A DNA stretch of 64,000 bases, taken from NCBI GenBank assembly GCA_009995225.1, contig JAACPW010000001.1:124001-188000 (forward strand), written 5' to 3'. Shown piece by piece: positions 1-7,898 of this stretch. This DNA comes from Sphingomonadales bacterium. GTDB lineage: Bacteria > Pseudomonadota > Alphaproteobacteria > Sphingomonadales > Sphingomonadaceae. Under the pieces are notes generated by a model. It worked only from the letters and a program-made list of their open reading frames with translations. It was not told the origin of the DNA and ran no database searches. The position numbers and the translations under genes were made by a program. Position 1 is the stretch's first letter. Every line of letters begins with the position of its first letter.

Positions 1-744
1 ATGGCCCGCCTGTGATGTGCGGGTCATGGCGCAAAAGACCTGCGGATTGACACGGCGCTGCGTCAGCGCCGACATCGTCCATGCCTCGTCGTCGGAACGC
101 TGTTCTTCCAGAACCGCCCAATTGATTGTCCGCCCGTCAAGCCGTGGAGGCGTGCCTGTCTTCAGCCGCGCTATCGGCAGGTCGGCGCCGCGAAGCTGTT
201 GCGCCAGACGCTTGGCGGTGTCCTCGCCGATTCTGCCGCCCTCAAAGCGTTCCTCCCCCCGAAACAGGATGCCGCCGAGAAAGGTGCCGGTGCACAGGAT
301 AACCCGGCCTGCGTGAAGAACCGTGCCGTCCGCCAGTTCCAACCCGACAACTCTGCCACCTCGAAGCGCCAAGGCGGCCGCTTCACCGCGAACCAATGTC
401 AGATTTGCCTGCGCGCGCACGATTGCCTGAACCGCCGCCTTGAAGCGCGTCCGATCCGCTTGCACCCGCGGGCCCCAGACCGCGCTGCCCTTGGAACGGT
501 TGAGCATCCGGTAATGGATCGCGCCAGCATCCGCGGCGCGTCCGATTACCCCGTCGAGTGCATCGACCTCGCGCACCAGATGACCTTTGCCCAGCCCGCC
601 AATCGCGGGATTGCAGCTCATCGTGCCAATTGCATCAAGATCGAACGTCACCAATGCGGTGCGCGCACCAAAGCGGGCCGAGGCGCAGGCTGCCTCAACC
701 CCGGCATGGCCACCGCCGATCACAATGACATCGAAGGACTGCAT
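1..744 (-). CDS. mnmG: tRNA uridine-5-carboxymethylaminomethyl modification enzyme MnmG (3' part missing)
   Basis: FAD-dependent subunit of the MnmE-MnmG complex, which modifies U34 in the wobble position of several tRNAs in the cytoplasm. The frame is open from the ATG at 744 to the window edge, giving the first 248 residues of a protein that is usually about 620. An N-terminal dinucleotide-binding motif [12 protein letters not shown] (residues 8-19) and the family motif [12 protein letters not shown] (about 44-55) are clear. It lies 98 bp downstream of mnmE on the same strand, so the two partners are probably co-transcribed. A parS palindrome sits in the gap between them. The C-terminal MnmE/tRNA-binding part is outside the window. 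Confidence 0.96.
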   Translation of the reverse strand, partial: MQSFDVIVIGGGHAGVEAACASARFGARTALVTFDLDAIGTMSCNPAIGGLGKGHLVREVDALDGVIGRAADAGAIHYRMLNRSKGSAVWGPRVQADRTRFKAAVQAIVRAQANLTLVRGEAAALALRGGRVVGLELADGTVLHAGRVILCTGTFLGGILFRGEERFEGGRIGEDTAKRLAQQLRGADLPIARLKTGTPPRLDGRTINWAVLEEQRSDDEAWTMSALTQRRVNPQVFCAMTRTSQAGH

Positions 745-810
745 GATCGCGCAGATAGGCGGTGACAGGGACATCGTCAAAGCGGATTTGGTGGGCGAGC
801 GCGCAGCGAA

Positions 811-826
811 TGTTTCACGTGAAACA
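811..826. other. parS centromere site 1 (TGTTTCACGTGAAACA)
   Basis: Perfect 16-bp palindrome identical to the alphaproteobacterial form of the ParB-binding consensus TGTTNCACGTGAAACA. It lies between the mnmE stop and the mnmG start, so it interrupts no gene. Two further copies follow within 2.3 kb. ParB spreading from such sites directs segregation of the origin region. Confidence 0.93.
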
Positions 827-842
827 TTTTGCAGTGCCGCAT

Positions 843-2138
843 TCACTTTCCGATACAGAATCGCCCAAACAGCGTGTCGAGCATGTCTTCGGTCGTTGCG
901 CGCCCGATCAAGCGGTCAAACGCCAAGCGCGCCAGGCGAAGCTCCTCTGCCACCAGCAGGGGATCGCGCAGTGCCCCCGCTGTCTCAAGCGCATCACGCG
1001 CCTCTGCAAGGCGCTGGTGCTGGCGAGCGTTCAATGCCGCTTCCCCCGGCTTGGGCATCGCGTTGCGTGCCATGACCACAAGCGCGGATTTCAGTGCGGC
1101 GATCCCCTCACCAGTGGCGGCTGACAAAGTGTGCTGCGGCGAAGTTTTGGTGACAAAAGCCTCACGATCGCTTTGTGCCGCGATCTCCCACGCGCCCTCT
1201 GGCCCCTCGCCTTCCGGCCCCAACCACAAGACAAGATCGGCGCTATCCAAGGCGTTTCGCGCCCGATCAATGCCGATAGCCTCGATTTCGTCCAGTCCAG
1301 GTCCATCCTCGGCTGTCCGTAGCCCTGCCGTATCCACGAATGTGAACGGCGCACCACCAATAGCCACGGCGCGCTCGATCACGTCGCGGGTTGTCCCGGC
1401 AATGGGTGACGTGATCGCGGCCTCGCTATCCACCAAAGCGTTGAACAAGGTCGATTTTCCGGCATTGGGCGGCCCGGCCAGCACCACCCGGAAGCCGTCT
1501 TTCAGCCGTTCCGACCGCGGCCGGGCGAGCCATGCTGTAATTTCTGCGGAGAGGGTGGCAATGTTCCACGTGAAACATTCAGGCAGACCGGCAGAATCCT
1601 CCTCGTCCGAAAAATCGAGCACGCCTTCAACCTCGGCCGACAGAACCAGTGCGCGTTCCCGCCACCTCTCAACTTGGCGCGACAAGGCTCCCCCCAGATT
1701 GGCCAGCGCCGCAGCGCGCTGCAATTCGGTTTCGGCGGTCAGAAGGTCGCCCAGACCCTCCGCCTCGGCCAGATCGATGCGACCATTGGCAAAGGCGCGG
1801 CGGGTGAATTCGCCGGGTTCGGCCCTCCGCAGACCGGGAAGCGCCGCCAGTGCGGTTTCGACCGCAGCCAGCACCGCACGGCCACCATGGCAGTGAAACT
1901 CAGCCAGATCCTCCCCTGTCGCTGTTCGGGGGCCGGGGAACCACAGCACCAAACCTTCATCGAGCGCCGCGCCCTCCGCGTCCCGCAACTTCGCCAGCGA
2001 TGCGCGGCGTGGTGGCGGAATCCGCCCTGCCAATGCCATCAGGGCGCCGCGCGCTTGCGGCCCGGACACCCGGATCACCCCGACACCGGCGGGCGGCGCA
2101 CCGCTCGATAAAGCGAAGATCGTAGGCGATGCGTTCAT
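843..2138 (-). CDS. mnmE: tRNA modification GTPase MnmE (TrmE)
   Basis: GTPase partner of MnmG in tRNA U34 modification. The N-terminal formyl-THF-binding domain (about 1-118) is followed by a helical domain with an inserted G domain, and the protein ends in the essential C-terminal CIGK (428-431). G1 is GPPNAGKS (222-229), G2 GTTRD (248-252) and G3 DTAGLR (269-274). The expected G4 motif NKxD reads TKTS (330-333), so the Asp that normally selects guanine is absent; G5 looks like LSAATGEG. At 431 aa it is slightly shorter than E. coli MnmE. It starts 8 bp after the DUF6489 gene and continues into mnmG, suggesting one operon. A parS site lies inside the coding sequence at 1562-1577. Confidence 0.96.
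   Translation of the reverse strand: MNASPTIFALSSGAPPAGVGVIRVSGPQARGALMALAGRIPPPRRASLAKLRDAEGAALDEGLVLWFPGPRTATGEDLAEFHCHGGRAVLAAVETALAALPGLRRAEPGEFTRRAFANGRIDLAEAEGLGDLLTAETELQRAAALANLGGALSRQVERWRERALVLSAEVEGVLDFSDEEDSAGLPECFTWNIATLSAEITAWLARPRSERLKDGFRVVLAGPPNAGKSTLFNALVDSEAAITSPIAGTTRDVIERAVAIGGAPFTFVDTAGLRTAEDGPGLDEIEAIGIDRARNALDSADLVLWLGPEGEGPEGAWEIAAQSDREAFVTKTSPQHTLSAATGEGIAALKSALVVMARNAMPKPGEAALNARQHQRLAEARDALETAGALRDPLLVAEELRLARLAFDRLIGRATTEDMLDTLFGRFCIGK
1562..1577. other. parS centromere site 2 (TGTTCCACGTGAAACA), inside mnmE
   Basis: 16-bp ParB-binding consensus with C at the variable position, the same form as the Bacillus parS. It is embedded in mnmE, where the minus strand reads it as part of codons for ECFTWN (residues 187-192), in the linker just before the GTPase domain. 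Only one base differs from sites 1 and 3. Confidence 0.92.
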
Positions 2139-2145
2139 CAGAAGG

Positions 2146-2409
2146 CTATTCGGCGCCTTTCGGGCCCTCAGCCCCGCGCTGAGCGGCTTTCATTCCGCCT
2201 TCGACAAAGCTTTGAAACAGTTTCAGGCCCACCTGGCCCATCGGTGCCAAGGCTGACGCATATTCCTGCAATTGTTCGGGGTTCGATACGCCGCGCATCG
2301 CCTTGCTGATGTTGTCGACATAGACTGCATTGGCCGCGCTCACATCGGGCAGGCCCATGAAGCTGCGGGCCTCCTCGGGCGTGCACTCGATTTCGATATT
2401 GATCTTCAT
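2146..2409 (-). CDS. DUF6489 family protein
   Basis: Small cytoplasmic protein of 87 aa. It begins MKINIEIECTPEEARSFMGL, which resembles the short DUF6489 proteins found beside mnmE in sphingomonads; their function is unknown. The frame stays open far upstream, but the ATG at 2409 has a strong ribosome-binding site (GGAGGGGGATCC) directly in front, which fixes the start. The C-terminus is polar (EGPKGAE). It stops 8 bp before mnmE on the same strand and is likely the first gene of the DUF6489-mnmE-mnmG operon, divergent from the hydrolase gene at 2515. Confidence 0.82.
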   Translation of the reverse strand: MKINIEIECTPEEARSFMGLPDVSAANAVYVDNISKAMRGVSNPEQLQEYASALAPMGQVGLKLFQSFVEGGMKAAQRGAEGPKGAE

Positions 2410-2514
2410 GGGATCCCCCTCCTGTGCCGGTGCGCCTGTCTCATTTGGGCTTGGCAGCCGTGCAAGGCAAGCGATAGGACAGGGGCAACCCTGCGAACAC
2501 CCGGAGAGAAAACC

Positions 2515-3213
2515 ATGAGCCTCAACGAAACCATTTCCACGCTCGCCGCCGATGTCAGCTTCGGCGCCTATGTCGCCCGCCCTGAAGGCACCCCGCGCGC
2601 CGCGATCATCGTCATTCAGGAAATCTTCGGGGTGAACCCCGGCATTCGGCGCAAGTGCGACAAGCTCGCTGCCGAAGGCTACCTCGCCGTCGCGCCCGAT
2701 CTGTTCTGGCGGCTTGAGCCCGAGATTTCGCTCGATCCCGATGTCGAAAGCGAATTCAAAACCGCGCTCGATCTGATGGGCAAATTTGATCAGGACGCCG
2801 GCATCCGCGACATCGAGGCGACCATCCATCATATCCGCCGCACGCTGGACGTCGCGAAGGTCGGCTGTGTCGGATATTGTCTGGGTGGACGGCTTGCATA
2901 CATGACCGCTGCGCGCACCGATATCGACGCCTCGGTGGGCTATTACGGTGTCGGCATTGACGGCCTGCTTCACGAAAAACAGGCCATCGCCCATCCCCTG
3001 ATGCTGCATATTCCCACCGCAGACGGATTTGTTTCACGTGAAACACAGGCAGCCATGCATGCCGGGCTGGATGATCACGCCAAGGTGACGCTCCACGATT
3101 ACGAAGGGCTGGATCACGGTTTTGCCACCGAAACCGGAAAGCGCCGCAATGAAGACGCCGCCAACCTTGCCGACAGTCGCACCGCAGCGTTCTTCAGCGC
3201 CCATCTGGGATGA
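2515..3213 (+). CDS. dienelactone hydrolase family protein
   Basis: Alpha/beta hydrolase of 232 aa related to carboxymethylenebutenolidase. The family triad is visible: Cys122 in GYCLGG, Asp170 in PTADGF and His201 in LDHGF; the conserved Glu of QEIFG is at residue 36. There is no signal peptide, so it acts in the cytoplasm. The true substrate cannot be read from the sequence; many genomic members are not in chlorocatechol pathways. The ATG at 2515 follows a GGAGAG ribosome-binding site. The stop overlaps the next gene by four bases (ATGA). A parS site at 3030-3045 is carried in the codons for FVSRET, right beside the catalytic Asp. Confidence 0.93.
   Translation: MSLNETISTLAADVSFGAYVARPEGTPRAAIIVIQEIFGVNPGIRRKCDKLAAEGYLAVAPDLFWRLEPEISLDPDVESEFKTALDLMGKFDQDAGIRDIEATIHHIRRTLDVAKVGCVGYCLGGRLAYMTAARTDIDASVGYYGVGIDGLLHEKQAIAHPLMLHIPTADGFVSRETQAAMHAGLDDHAKVTLHDYEGLDHGFATETGKRRNEDAANLADSRTAAFFSAHLG
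3030..3045. other. parS centromere site 3 (TGTTTCACGTGAAACA), inside the hydrolase gene
   Basis: Perfect palindrome identical to site 1. It encodes part of DGFVSRETQ in the dienelactone hydrolase, two residues after the presumed catalytic Asp, so the site is fitted into a functionally important loop. Distance to the start of the oriC candidate is about 4.5 kb. Confidence 0.93.
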
Positions 3214-3609
3214 GTGACCACGCAGGGCTCGCCCGCTGGCATGATTGCATGCGTCGCGGGAGCGATCCGGCGGTGCTGGCGAATCTTCTGGCTGAAGGCG
3301 CGGTTTTTCATTCGCCCGTGGTCCACACCCCCCCAGGCCGGAAAGGCTGTGGTGATGGCCTACCTTGTCGCGGCGGCCAAGGTGCTGGGGAACGATGCGT
3401 TCCGCTATGTCCGCGAGCTGGTGGACGGGAACGATGCGATGCTGGAATTCGTCACCGAGATTGATGGCATTGCCATCAACGGCGTCGACATCATCCGCTT
3501 CGATCCGACCGGACGGATCGCGGAATTCAAGGTAATGGTGCGCCCCCTGAAAGCGGTCAACAAAGTCTGGGAGGTCATGGCCGCGCAATTGGCGGCTGCG
3601 CGCGGATAG
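3210..3609 (+). pseudogene. nuclear transport factor 2 (SnoaL-like) family gene, frameshifted
   Basis: Two overlapping frames together make one NTF2-like protein of about 132 aa. The first, from ATG 3210, reads MSDHAGLARWHDCMRRG and ends in FHSPVVHTP. The rest (QAGKAVVMAYLVAAAKVLGN through RPLKAVNKVWE) continues one frame over. The switch falls exactly on a run of seven C at 3328-3334; with six C the two halves join as HTPQAGK without loss. The ATG overlaps the stop of the hydrolase gene (ATGA), supporting the start and co-transcription. Either the gene has lost function by a homopolymer insertion or this is a sequencing error. Members of the fold are small ligand-binding proteins or isomerases; the specific role is unknown. 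Confidence 0.8.
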
Positions 3610-3643
3610 GCATATCGTCACGGATCACGCTGTGCGCGGGCGT

Positions 3644-4068
3644 TCACACCCCAATCACGCGTTTTTGCATGGGGCGTTCTTGCTCGGCTTGGAAGAATGT
3701 CCAGATTGCAGCTTCGATATAGCGCGGGACTGGTCCACTGGTTTCACGCGCTATTGCCTCAAGCGCATCGGCCAAGCGGGCGTTTTCAAAACAGCGCATC
3801 CGCCAGGCTCCGAAGATCGGGGCCGCGATCGACCTCTCATCGATAATCCGGACTTCCCCGTGCCGCACATCACGGCGGATGTTTTCAAAAGTGGCCAACA
3901 GCGTGAAGGCTTCGCCTTCGAGCACCTGAAGAAAACGGTTCTGCTCAAACAGCAGGAAGCCGCTCAGACCACGCTGTTCGTTCGCCACGCGAGCATGGTA
4001 GACAAGCCGGAAAAGCCCCGCACGGTCCATGTCTGGCGCTGCCGTGTTTGGTAGATGACCCTGCGCAT
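3644..4068 (-). pseudogene. BLUF-domain blue-light sensor, frameshifted near its N-terminus
   Basis: Most of the protein is read in one frame (from about AAPDMDRAGLFRLVYHAR onward), including the FAD-site Asn in ANEQRGLSG and Gln in RFLQVLEGE. The first strand with the photoactive Tyr is in another frame: ATG at 4068 gives MRRVIYQ. That ATG has GGAGG eight bases upstream; the in-frame ATG at 4075 sits one base from this site and is unlikely. Adding one base between 4048 and 4045 joins the halves as VIYQ-x-TAAPDMDRAG, matching the spacing of the neighbouring BLUF protein residue for residue from Tyr to the Gly of LSG/ITG. The C-terminal 45 residues are not recognised. The gene is therefore broken by a 1-base deletion or carries a sequencing error. 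Confidence 0.78.
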
Positions 4069-4155
4069 TGCCCATTCCTCCGCGTTGTAGTGCGGAAAAT
4101 AAGGCGCGGGATCATATCAGTTCGTAATATCGACCTGTGGATTTACACGCAGGGG

Positions 4156-4557
4156 CTAATTCAGAACCGCAAAATTGACGATCATCTTGCGAAGTTCGGG
4201 GTCCAGATCCTGCGGCAGATCGCGCTCCAGCATCTCCCGACGGCTTTTTATGCTCTCCGCGATGATAACCCGCTTCATCGCCCAGTCAGGACAGGCGCGG
4301 GCTGTAATCTCTCGGCGGTCAAGCACCGACACACCGTTGTGGCGCGGATCGGCGGTGATGGTCTCCATCAGACTGACCACCTCGGTGTTCTCGCCTTCAA
4401 GCAGCTGGAGGAAATTGCGACCGTTGAACAACAGCAGACCGGTGATACCCCGCGCCGGATTGTTGCGCGCGCTTGCAGAAAGGATCGCGTCCACTTCCTC
4501 ACGCGGCAGGGTCGGCGCGGTGCTGATATAAAGATACTGGCTAAGCACGATTCCCAT
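4156..4557 (-). CDS. BLUF-domain blue-light sensor protein
   Basis: Short, single-domain photoreceptor of 133 aa that binds FAD non-covalently. The photoactive Tyr (LYISTA), the Asn of ARNNPARG and the Gln of NFLQLLEGE are all present, followed by the usual PRHNGVSVLDRREI and ACPDWAM blocks and a short helical C-terminal cap. No output domain is fused, so it should signal by protein interaction. An alternative GTG start at 4548 (MLSQYLY) has better spacing from the AAAAGGG upstream. The stop lies 88 bp before the second, frameshifted BLUF gene; both read in the same direction as rho. Confidence 0.93.
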   Translation of the reverse strand: MGIVLSQYLYISTAPTLPREEVDAILSASARNNPARGITGLLLFNGRNFLQLLEGENTEVVSLMETITADPRHNGVSVLDRREITARACPDWAMKRVIIAESIKSRREMLERDLPQDLDPELRKMIVNFAVLN

Positions 4558-4620
4558 CCCTTTTGGCCAGTTTCATGACCATTTCCCGGGCTGACCCCAA
4601 AGCCCGCACTGGTACCTACC

Positions 4621-5886
4621 CTATTGATTCATCGTCGCGAAGAAATCTTCGTTGGTCTTGGAATCCTTCATCTTGTCGAGCAAGAATTCCATCGCATCTA
4701 CGGTCCCCATCTGCATCAGGATGCGGCGCAGCACCCACATCTTGCTGAGGTTGTCCTTCTGGACCAGCAGCTCTTCCTTGCGGGTGCCGGACTTGCCGAC
4801 GTCGAGCGCCGGGAAGATGCGCTTGTCGGAAACCTTGCGATCCAGCACGATTTCCGAGTTACCGGTGCCCTTGAACTCCTCGAAGATCACTTCGTCCATG
4901 CGACTGCCGGTGTCGATCAGCGCAGTGGCGATGATGGAAAGGCTGCCGCCTTCCTCGATGTTGCGCGCCGCACCGAAGAACCGCTTGGGGCGCTGGAGTG
5001 CATTCGCGTCCACACCGCCGGTCAGCACCTTGCCCGATGACGGCACCACGGTGTTGTAGGCGCGGCCAAGGCGCGTGATCGAATCGAGCAGGATCACGAC
5101 ATCATGCTTGTGCTCGACCAGACGCTTTGCCTTTTCGATCACCATTTCAGCAACTTGCACGTGGCGGTTGGCAGGCTCGTCGAAGGTCGAGGAGATCACC
5201 TCACCCTTTACGCTGCGCTGCATATCGGTGACTTCCTCGGGGCGTTCGTCGACCAGCAGGACGATCAGGAACACCTCGGGGTGATTGTCGGTGATCGCCT
5301 TGGCGATGTTCTGCAACAGCACGGTTTTACCCGTGCGCGGCGGCGCGACGATGAGGGCGCGCTGGCCCTTGCCCTGCGGCGCAATGATGTCGATCACGCG
5401 GGCGCTCTTGTCCTTCACCGTCGGATCGAGCGTGTCGAGGCTGAGCTTCTGATCGGGATAGAGCGGTGTCAGGTTGTCGAAATTGGTGCGCAGGCGAACC
5501 GCGTCGGGATCGTCGAAATTGACCTTGGCAAGCGTGGTCAGCGCGAAATAGCGCTCGCCTTCGCGCGGTGCGCGGATTTCGCCTTCGACCGTGTCCCCGG
5601 TGCGCAGGCCCCAGCGGCGGACCTGGTTGGGCGAAATATAGATATCGTCCGGCCCGGCGAGATAGTTTGCCTCGGGCGAGCGCAGGAAGCCGAAGCCGTC
5701 CTGCAGCACCTCGATGGTGCCGATGCCCATGATCTTTTCTTCGTATTCCTCGTCCTCGGCCAGTTCGCGCAGGATGCTGAACAAAAGATCCTGACGGCGC
5801 ATGGTCGAGGCGCCTTCGACGCCGAGTTCTTCCGCCATCGCGACCAGTTCGGCCGGGGTCTTTCGCTTGAGGTCTTTGAGATGCAT
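4621..5886 (-). CDS. rho: transcription termination factor Rho
   Basis: RNA-dependent hexameric ATPase that ends transcription of untranslated RNA. At 421 aa it has the expected length. An N-terminal helical domain (1-45) is followed by the cold-shock-like RNA-binding domain with DGFGFLR (63-69), then the ATPase core with Walker A APPRTGKT (181-188), Walker [11 protein letters not shown] and the Q/R-loop region [21 protein letters not shown]. It lies downstream of hemE and hemJ on the same strand after a 202-bp gap (5887-6088). In that gap I see no gene, only an A-rich leader (AAAACAACAAAAAA) directly before the start. Confidence 0.98.
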   Translation of the reverse strand: MHLKDLKRKTPAELVAMAEELGVEGASTMRRQDLLFSILRELAEDEEYEEKIMGIGTIEVLQDGFGFLRSPEANYLAGPDDIYISPNQVRRWGLRTGDTVEGEIRAPREGERYFALTTLAKVNFDDPDAVRLRTNFDNLTPLYPDQKLSLDTLDPTVKDKSARVIDIIAPQGKGQRALIVAPPRTGKTVLLQNIAKAITDNHPEVFLIVLLVDERPEEVTDMQRSVKGEVISSTFDEPANRHVQVAEMVIEKAKRLVEHKHDVVILLDSITRLGRAYNTVVPSSGKVLTGGVDANALQRPKRFFGAARNIEEGGSLSIIATALIDTGSRMDEVIFEEFKGTGNSEIVLDRKVSDKRIFPALDVGKSGTRKEELLVQKDNLSKMWVLRRILMQMGTVDAMEFLLDKMKDSKTNEDFFATMNQ

Positions 5887-6088
5887 TTTTTGTTGTTTTC
5901 CGAAAGTCTAAGAGTGGCCGGACGGTCAGTACCGCGCTGTTTGGCGGCGCCCCTTAGGCAGGGCTGGGCTTGGAGAAAGCAGACCTTGTGCGGCGCATCA
6001 TCTGCGCCCCGATATCCGGATGGATGGGCAGGAAATAGAAGCGCAGCGCCGCGAGGTCAATCAGCGATTGTGCTGCCCAAGATTGCGC

Positions 6089-6535
6089 TCAGAACGGCTT
6101 CAGATAGACCAGCACCACGATGACGACCAGCAGCAGCCCGGGCACCTCTCCGATCATCCGCAGGGTCTTTTCGGACAGCGGGCGCTCTCCGCGAGCCATC
6201 TTCTTGGTCTGGCCGACCAGCCAGCCATGATAGCCCGTCAGCACCAGCACCAGCGTCAGCTTGGCATGGAGCCAGCCCGAACTGAACCAGCCACCGCTAT
6301 AGGCCATTGTCAGGCCCAGCACCCAGACGATGATCATGCTGGGAGTCAGGATGATTTTGCGCAGCTTGCCCATACGCTCGGCCCACTTTTCCTCGCCCGG
6401 TGAGCCCGGCAGGTGATCGAGCATGTAAATGCACTGGCGCGGCAGCATGAACAGCCCCGCCAGCCAGAATACCATGAAGATCACGTGCCCCGATTTCAGG
6501 AACAGGTAGATCGACGAAAGGACTTCCTGCATCAC
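6089..6535 (-). CDS. hemJ: protoporphyrinogen oxidase HemJ
   Basis: Inner-membrane protein of 148 aa with four predicted helices, converting protoporphyrinogen IX to protoporphyrin IX in heme synthesis. The conserved His in SGHVIFMVFWLAGLFMLPR (helix 1) and the Lys in HAKLTLVLVLTGYHGWL match the family. The start is seven bases downstream of the hemE stop, so hemE and hemJ are very likely one transcript and carry consecutive parts of the heme pathway. Confidence 0.95.
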   Translation of the reverse strand: MMQEVLSSIYLFLKSGHVIFMVFWLAGLFMLPRQCIYMLDHLPGSPGEEKWAERMGKLRKIILTPSMIIVWVLGLTMAYSGGWFSSGWLHAKLTLVLVLTGYHGWLVGQTKKMARGERPLSEKTLRMIGEVPGLLLVVIVVLVYLKPF

Positions 6536-6542
6536 ATCAGCC

Positions 6543-7565
6543 TCAAACGGGAGTTCTTAGGGCGGCGAGCAATTCCTCGACATGCGCGATCGGCGTGAAT
6601 TGCCCGATCCCGTGGCCAAGGTTGAAGACATGCGGACGGTCCTCGAACGCAGCGATGATCGTCTTGACCCGCTCGGCCACGGCAGGGCCGCCCGCTTCGA
6701 GCAGCAGGGGATCGAAATTGCCCTGCACCGGCATCCCGTCAGGCAGGTTGGCATGCGCCCAGGCAGGATCGAGCGTCTCGTCGAGACCCACGGCGTCCAC
6801 ACCGGTTTCACGGGCATAGGCAGGCAGTTTGGCGCCCGAACCCTTGGGGAAGCCGATCACCGGCGTATCAGGATGGCTTTCCTTGAGCTTGGCCGTGATC
6901 GCGGCATTAGGGGCGACGACCCACTTTTCGAACTGGTCAGGCGCAAGGCTTCCCGCCCAGGAATCGAACAACTGCACCGCTTCGGCGCCCGCATCGATCT
7001 GGCCGCGCAGATAGGTCACCGATACATCGATGATCGCATCGATAATCGCCTGCATGTGCGCAGGATCACGATAGGCGAGCAGCCGGGCCGGGCCCTGATC
7101 CTTGGAGCCTTCGCCTGCGACCATGTAAGTCGCGACCGTCCAGGGGCTTCCGGCAAAGCCCAGCATTGTCACCTCAGGCCCGATCAGCGCGCGGGAGCGG
7201 CGTACGGTTTCGTACACCGGCTCGAACCGGTCGAACGCCGGCGTGAACGAGTCGAGCGAGGCCTCCAGCAGCGTTGGTGCCAGGTGCGGGCCTTCGCCGG
7301 CGGCAAAGGTCAGCCCCTGCCCCATCGCATGCGGCACGATCAGGATATCCGAAAACAGGATGGCGCCATCAAACCCGAACCGCCGGACCGGCTGCACGGT
7401 AATTTCGGCGGCCGCTTCGCTGTCGTAAACCAGCGCCAGAAAGCCGCCCTTTTCGGCACGAAGTTCCCTGTATTCAGGCAGATAGCGCCCTGCCTGGCGC
7501 ATCAGCCACACGGGGGCAACGTCCTGGCGGACACCTTTGAGCGTATCGAGAAGCGGACCGGGCAT
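6543..7565 (-). CDS. hemE: uroporphyrinogen decarboxylase
   Basis: Decarboxylates uroporphyrinogen III to coproporphyrinogen III in the cytoplasm. The family signature PVWLMRQAGRYLPEY lies near the N-terminus, GFAGSPWTVATYM and the C-terminal FNLGHGIGQFTP are also clear. The start at 7565 (MPGPLLDTLKG) has AAGGAA in front; nine extra residues upstream in the open frame do not look native. 340 aa is the usual length. In Caulobacter and Rickettsia hemE borders the chromosomal replication origin, and here it is divergent from the DUF299 gene across the oriC candidate. Confidence 0.97.
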   Translation of the reverse strand: MPGPLLDTLKGVRQDVAPVWLMRQAGRYLPEYRELRAEKGGFLALVYDSEAAAEITVQPVRRFGFDGAILFSDILIVPHAMGQGLTFAAGEGPHLAPTLLEASLDSFTPAFDRFEPVYETVRRSRALIGPEVTMLGFAGSPWTVATYMVAGEGSKDQGPARLLAYRDPAHMQAIIDAIIDVSVTYLRGQIDAGAEAVQLFDSWAGSLAPDQFEKWVVAPNAAITAKLKESHPDTPVIGFPKGSGAKLPAYARETGVDAVGLDETLDPAWAHANLPDGMPVQGNFDPLLLEAGGPAVAERVKTIIAAFEDRPHVFNLGHGIGQFTPIAHVEELLAALRTPV

Positions 7566-7623
7566 AGGGTTCCTTAGAACAAAACAAATCAAATTATAAA
7601 GGATTGATGGAGTCTGTTGGGCC

Positions 7624-7632
7624 TGTGGATAG
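7624..7632 (-). promoter_or_regulatory. DnaA-box-like 9-mer
   Basis: TGTGGATAG is the complement of the DnaA box TTATCCACA with one mismatch, 24 bp from the A/T-rich stretch at 7577-7600. Confidence 0.55.
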
Positions 7633-7723
7633 TGGGAATTACCGGCCCATGTCCGATTACCCCCAGCCTGCCCGGCCGCGACAGCTCCCCTCGAATCCGC
7701 AACGTTTGGACGTCAAGCGGTCT

Positions 7724-7732
7724 TTATCCCCA
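7724..7732 (+). promoter_or_regulatory. DnaA-box-like 9-mer
   Basis: TTATCCCCA differs from TTATCCACA at one position. It is oriented opposite to the box at 7624. Confidence 0.5.
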
Positions 7733-7898
7733 CTCTTCCCAGCCTGTCGACAAAACTTGTCCCATGTGGGCAAATACCCCGGTGAAAAGGCCGATAGCGG
7801 GCATGAAAAGTCACCCCCAGCTTGTGAGTCCTCCCCTCCCGTGGTTTATGCGCGGTTCTGTCCACAGCCCCGTTTCGGCCAAGCAGCGATCAGGGACG

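Larger units (their letters stand above)
7566..7898. other. putative chromosomal replication origin (oriC)
   Basis: This 333-bp gap contains no convincing gene. It separates divergent hemE and the DUF299 gene, the arrangement described at the origins of Caulobacter crescentus and Rickettsia prowazekii. Next to hemE is an A/T-rich stretch (7577-7600), a candidate unwinding element. Facing it are DnaA-box-like 9-mers: TGTGGATAG (7624-7632) and TTATCCCCA (7724-7732), each one mismatch from consensus, and two weaker ones at 7765-7773 and 7858-7866. GANTC methylation sites occur at 7610, 7693 and 7826. Three parS sites lie 4.5-7 kb away. Function is inferred from context and motifs. Confidence 0.8.

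Noticed and set aside
5900..6020. Possible short frame between hemJ and rho on the minus strand ending FSKPSPA
   Set aside because: No start codon with a ribosome-binding site and no known family.
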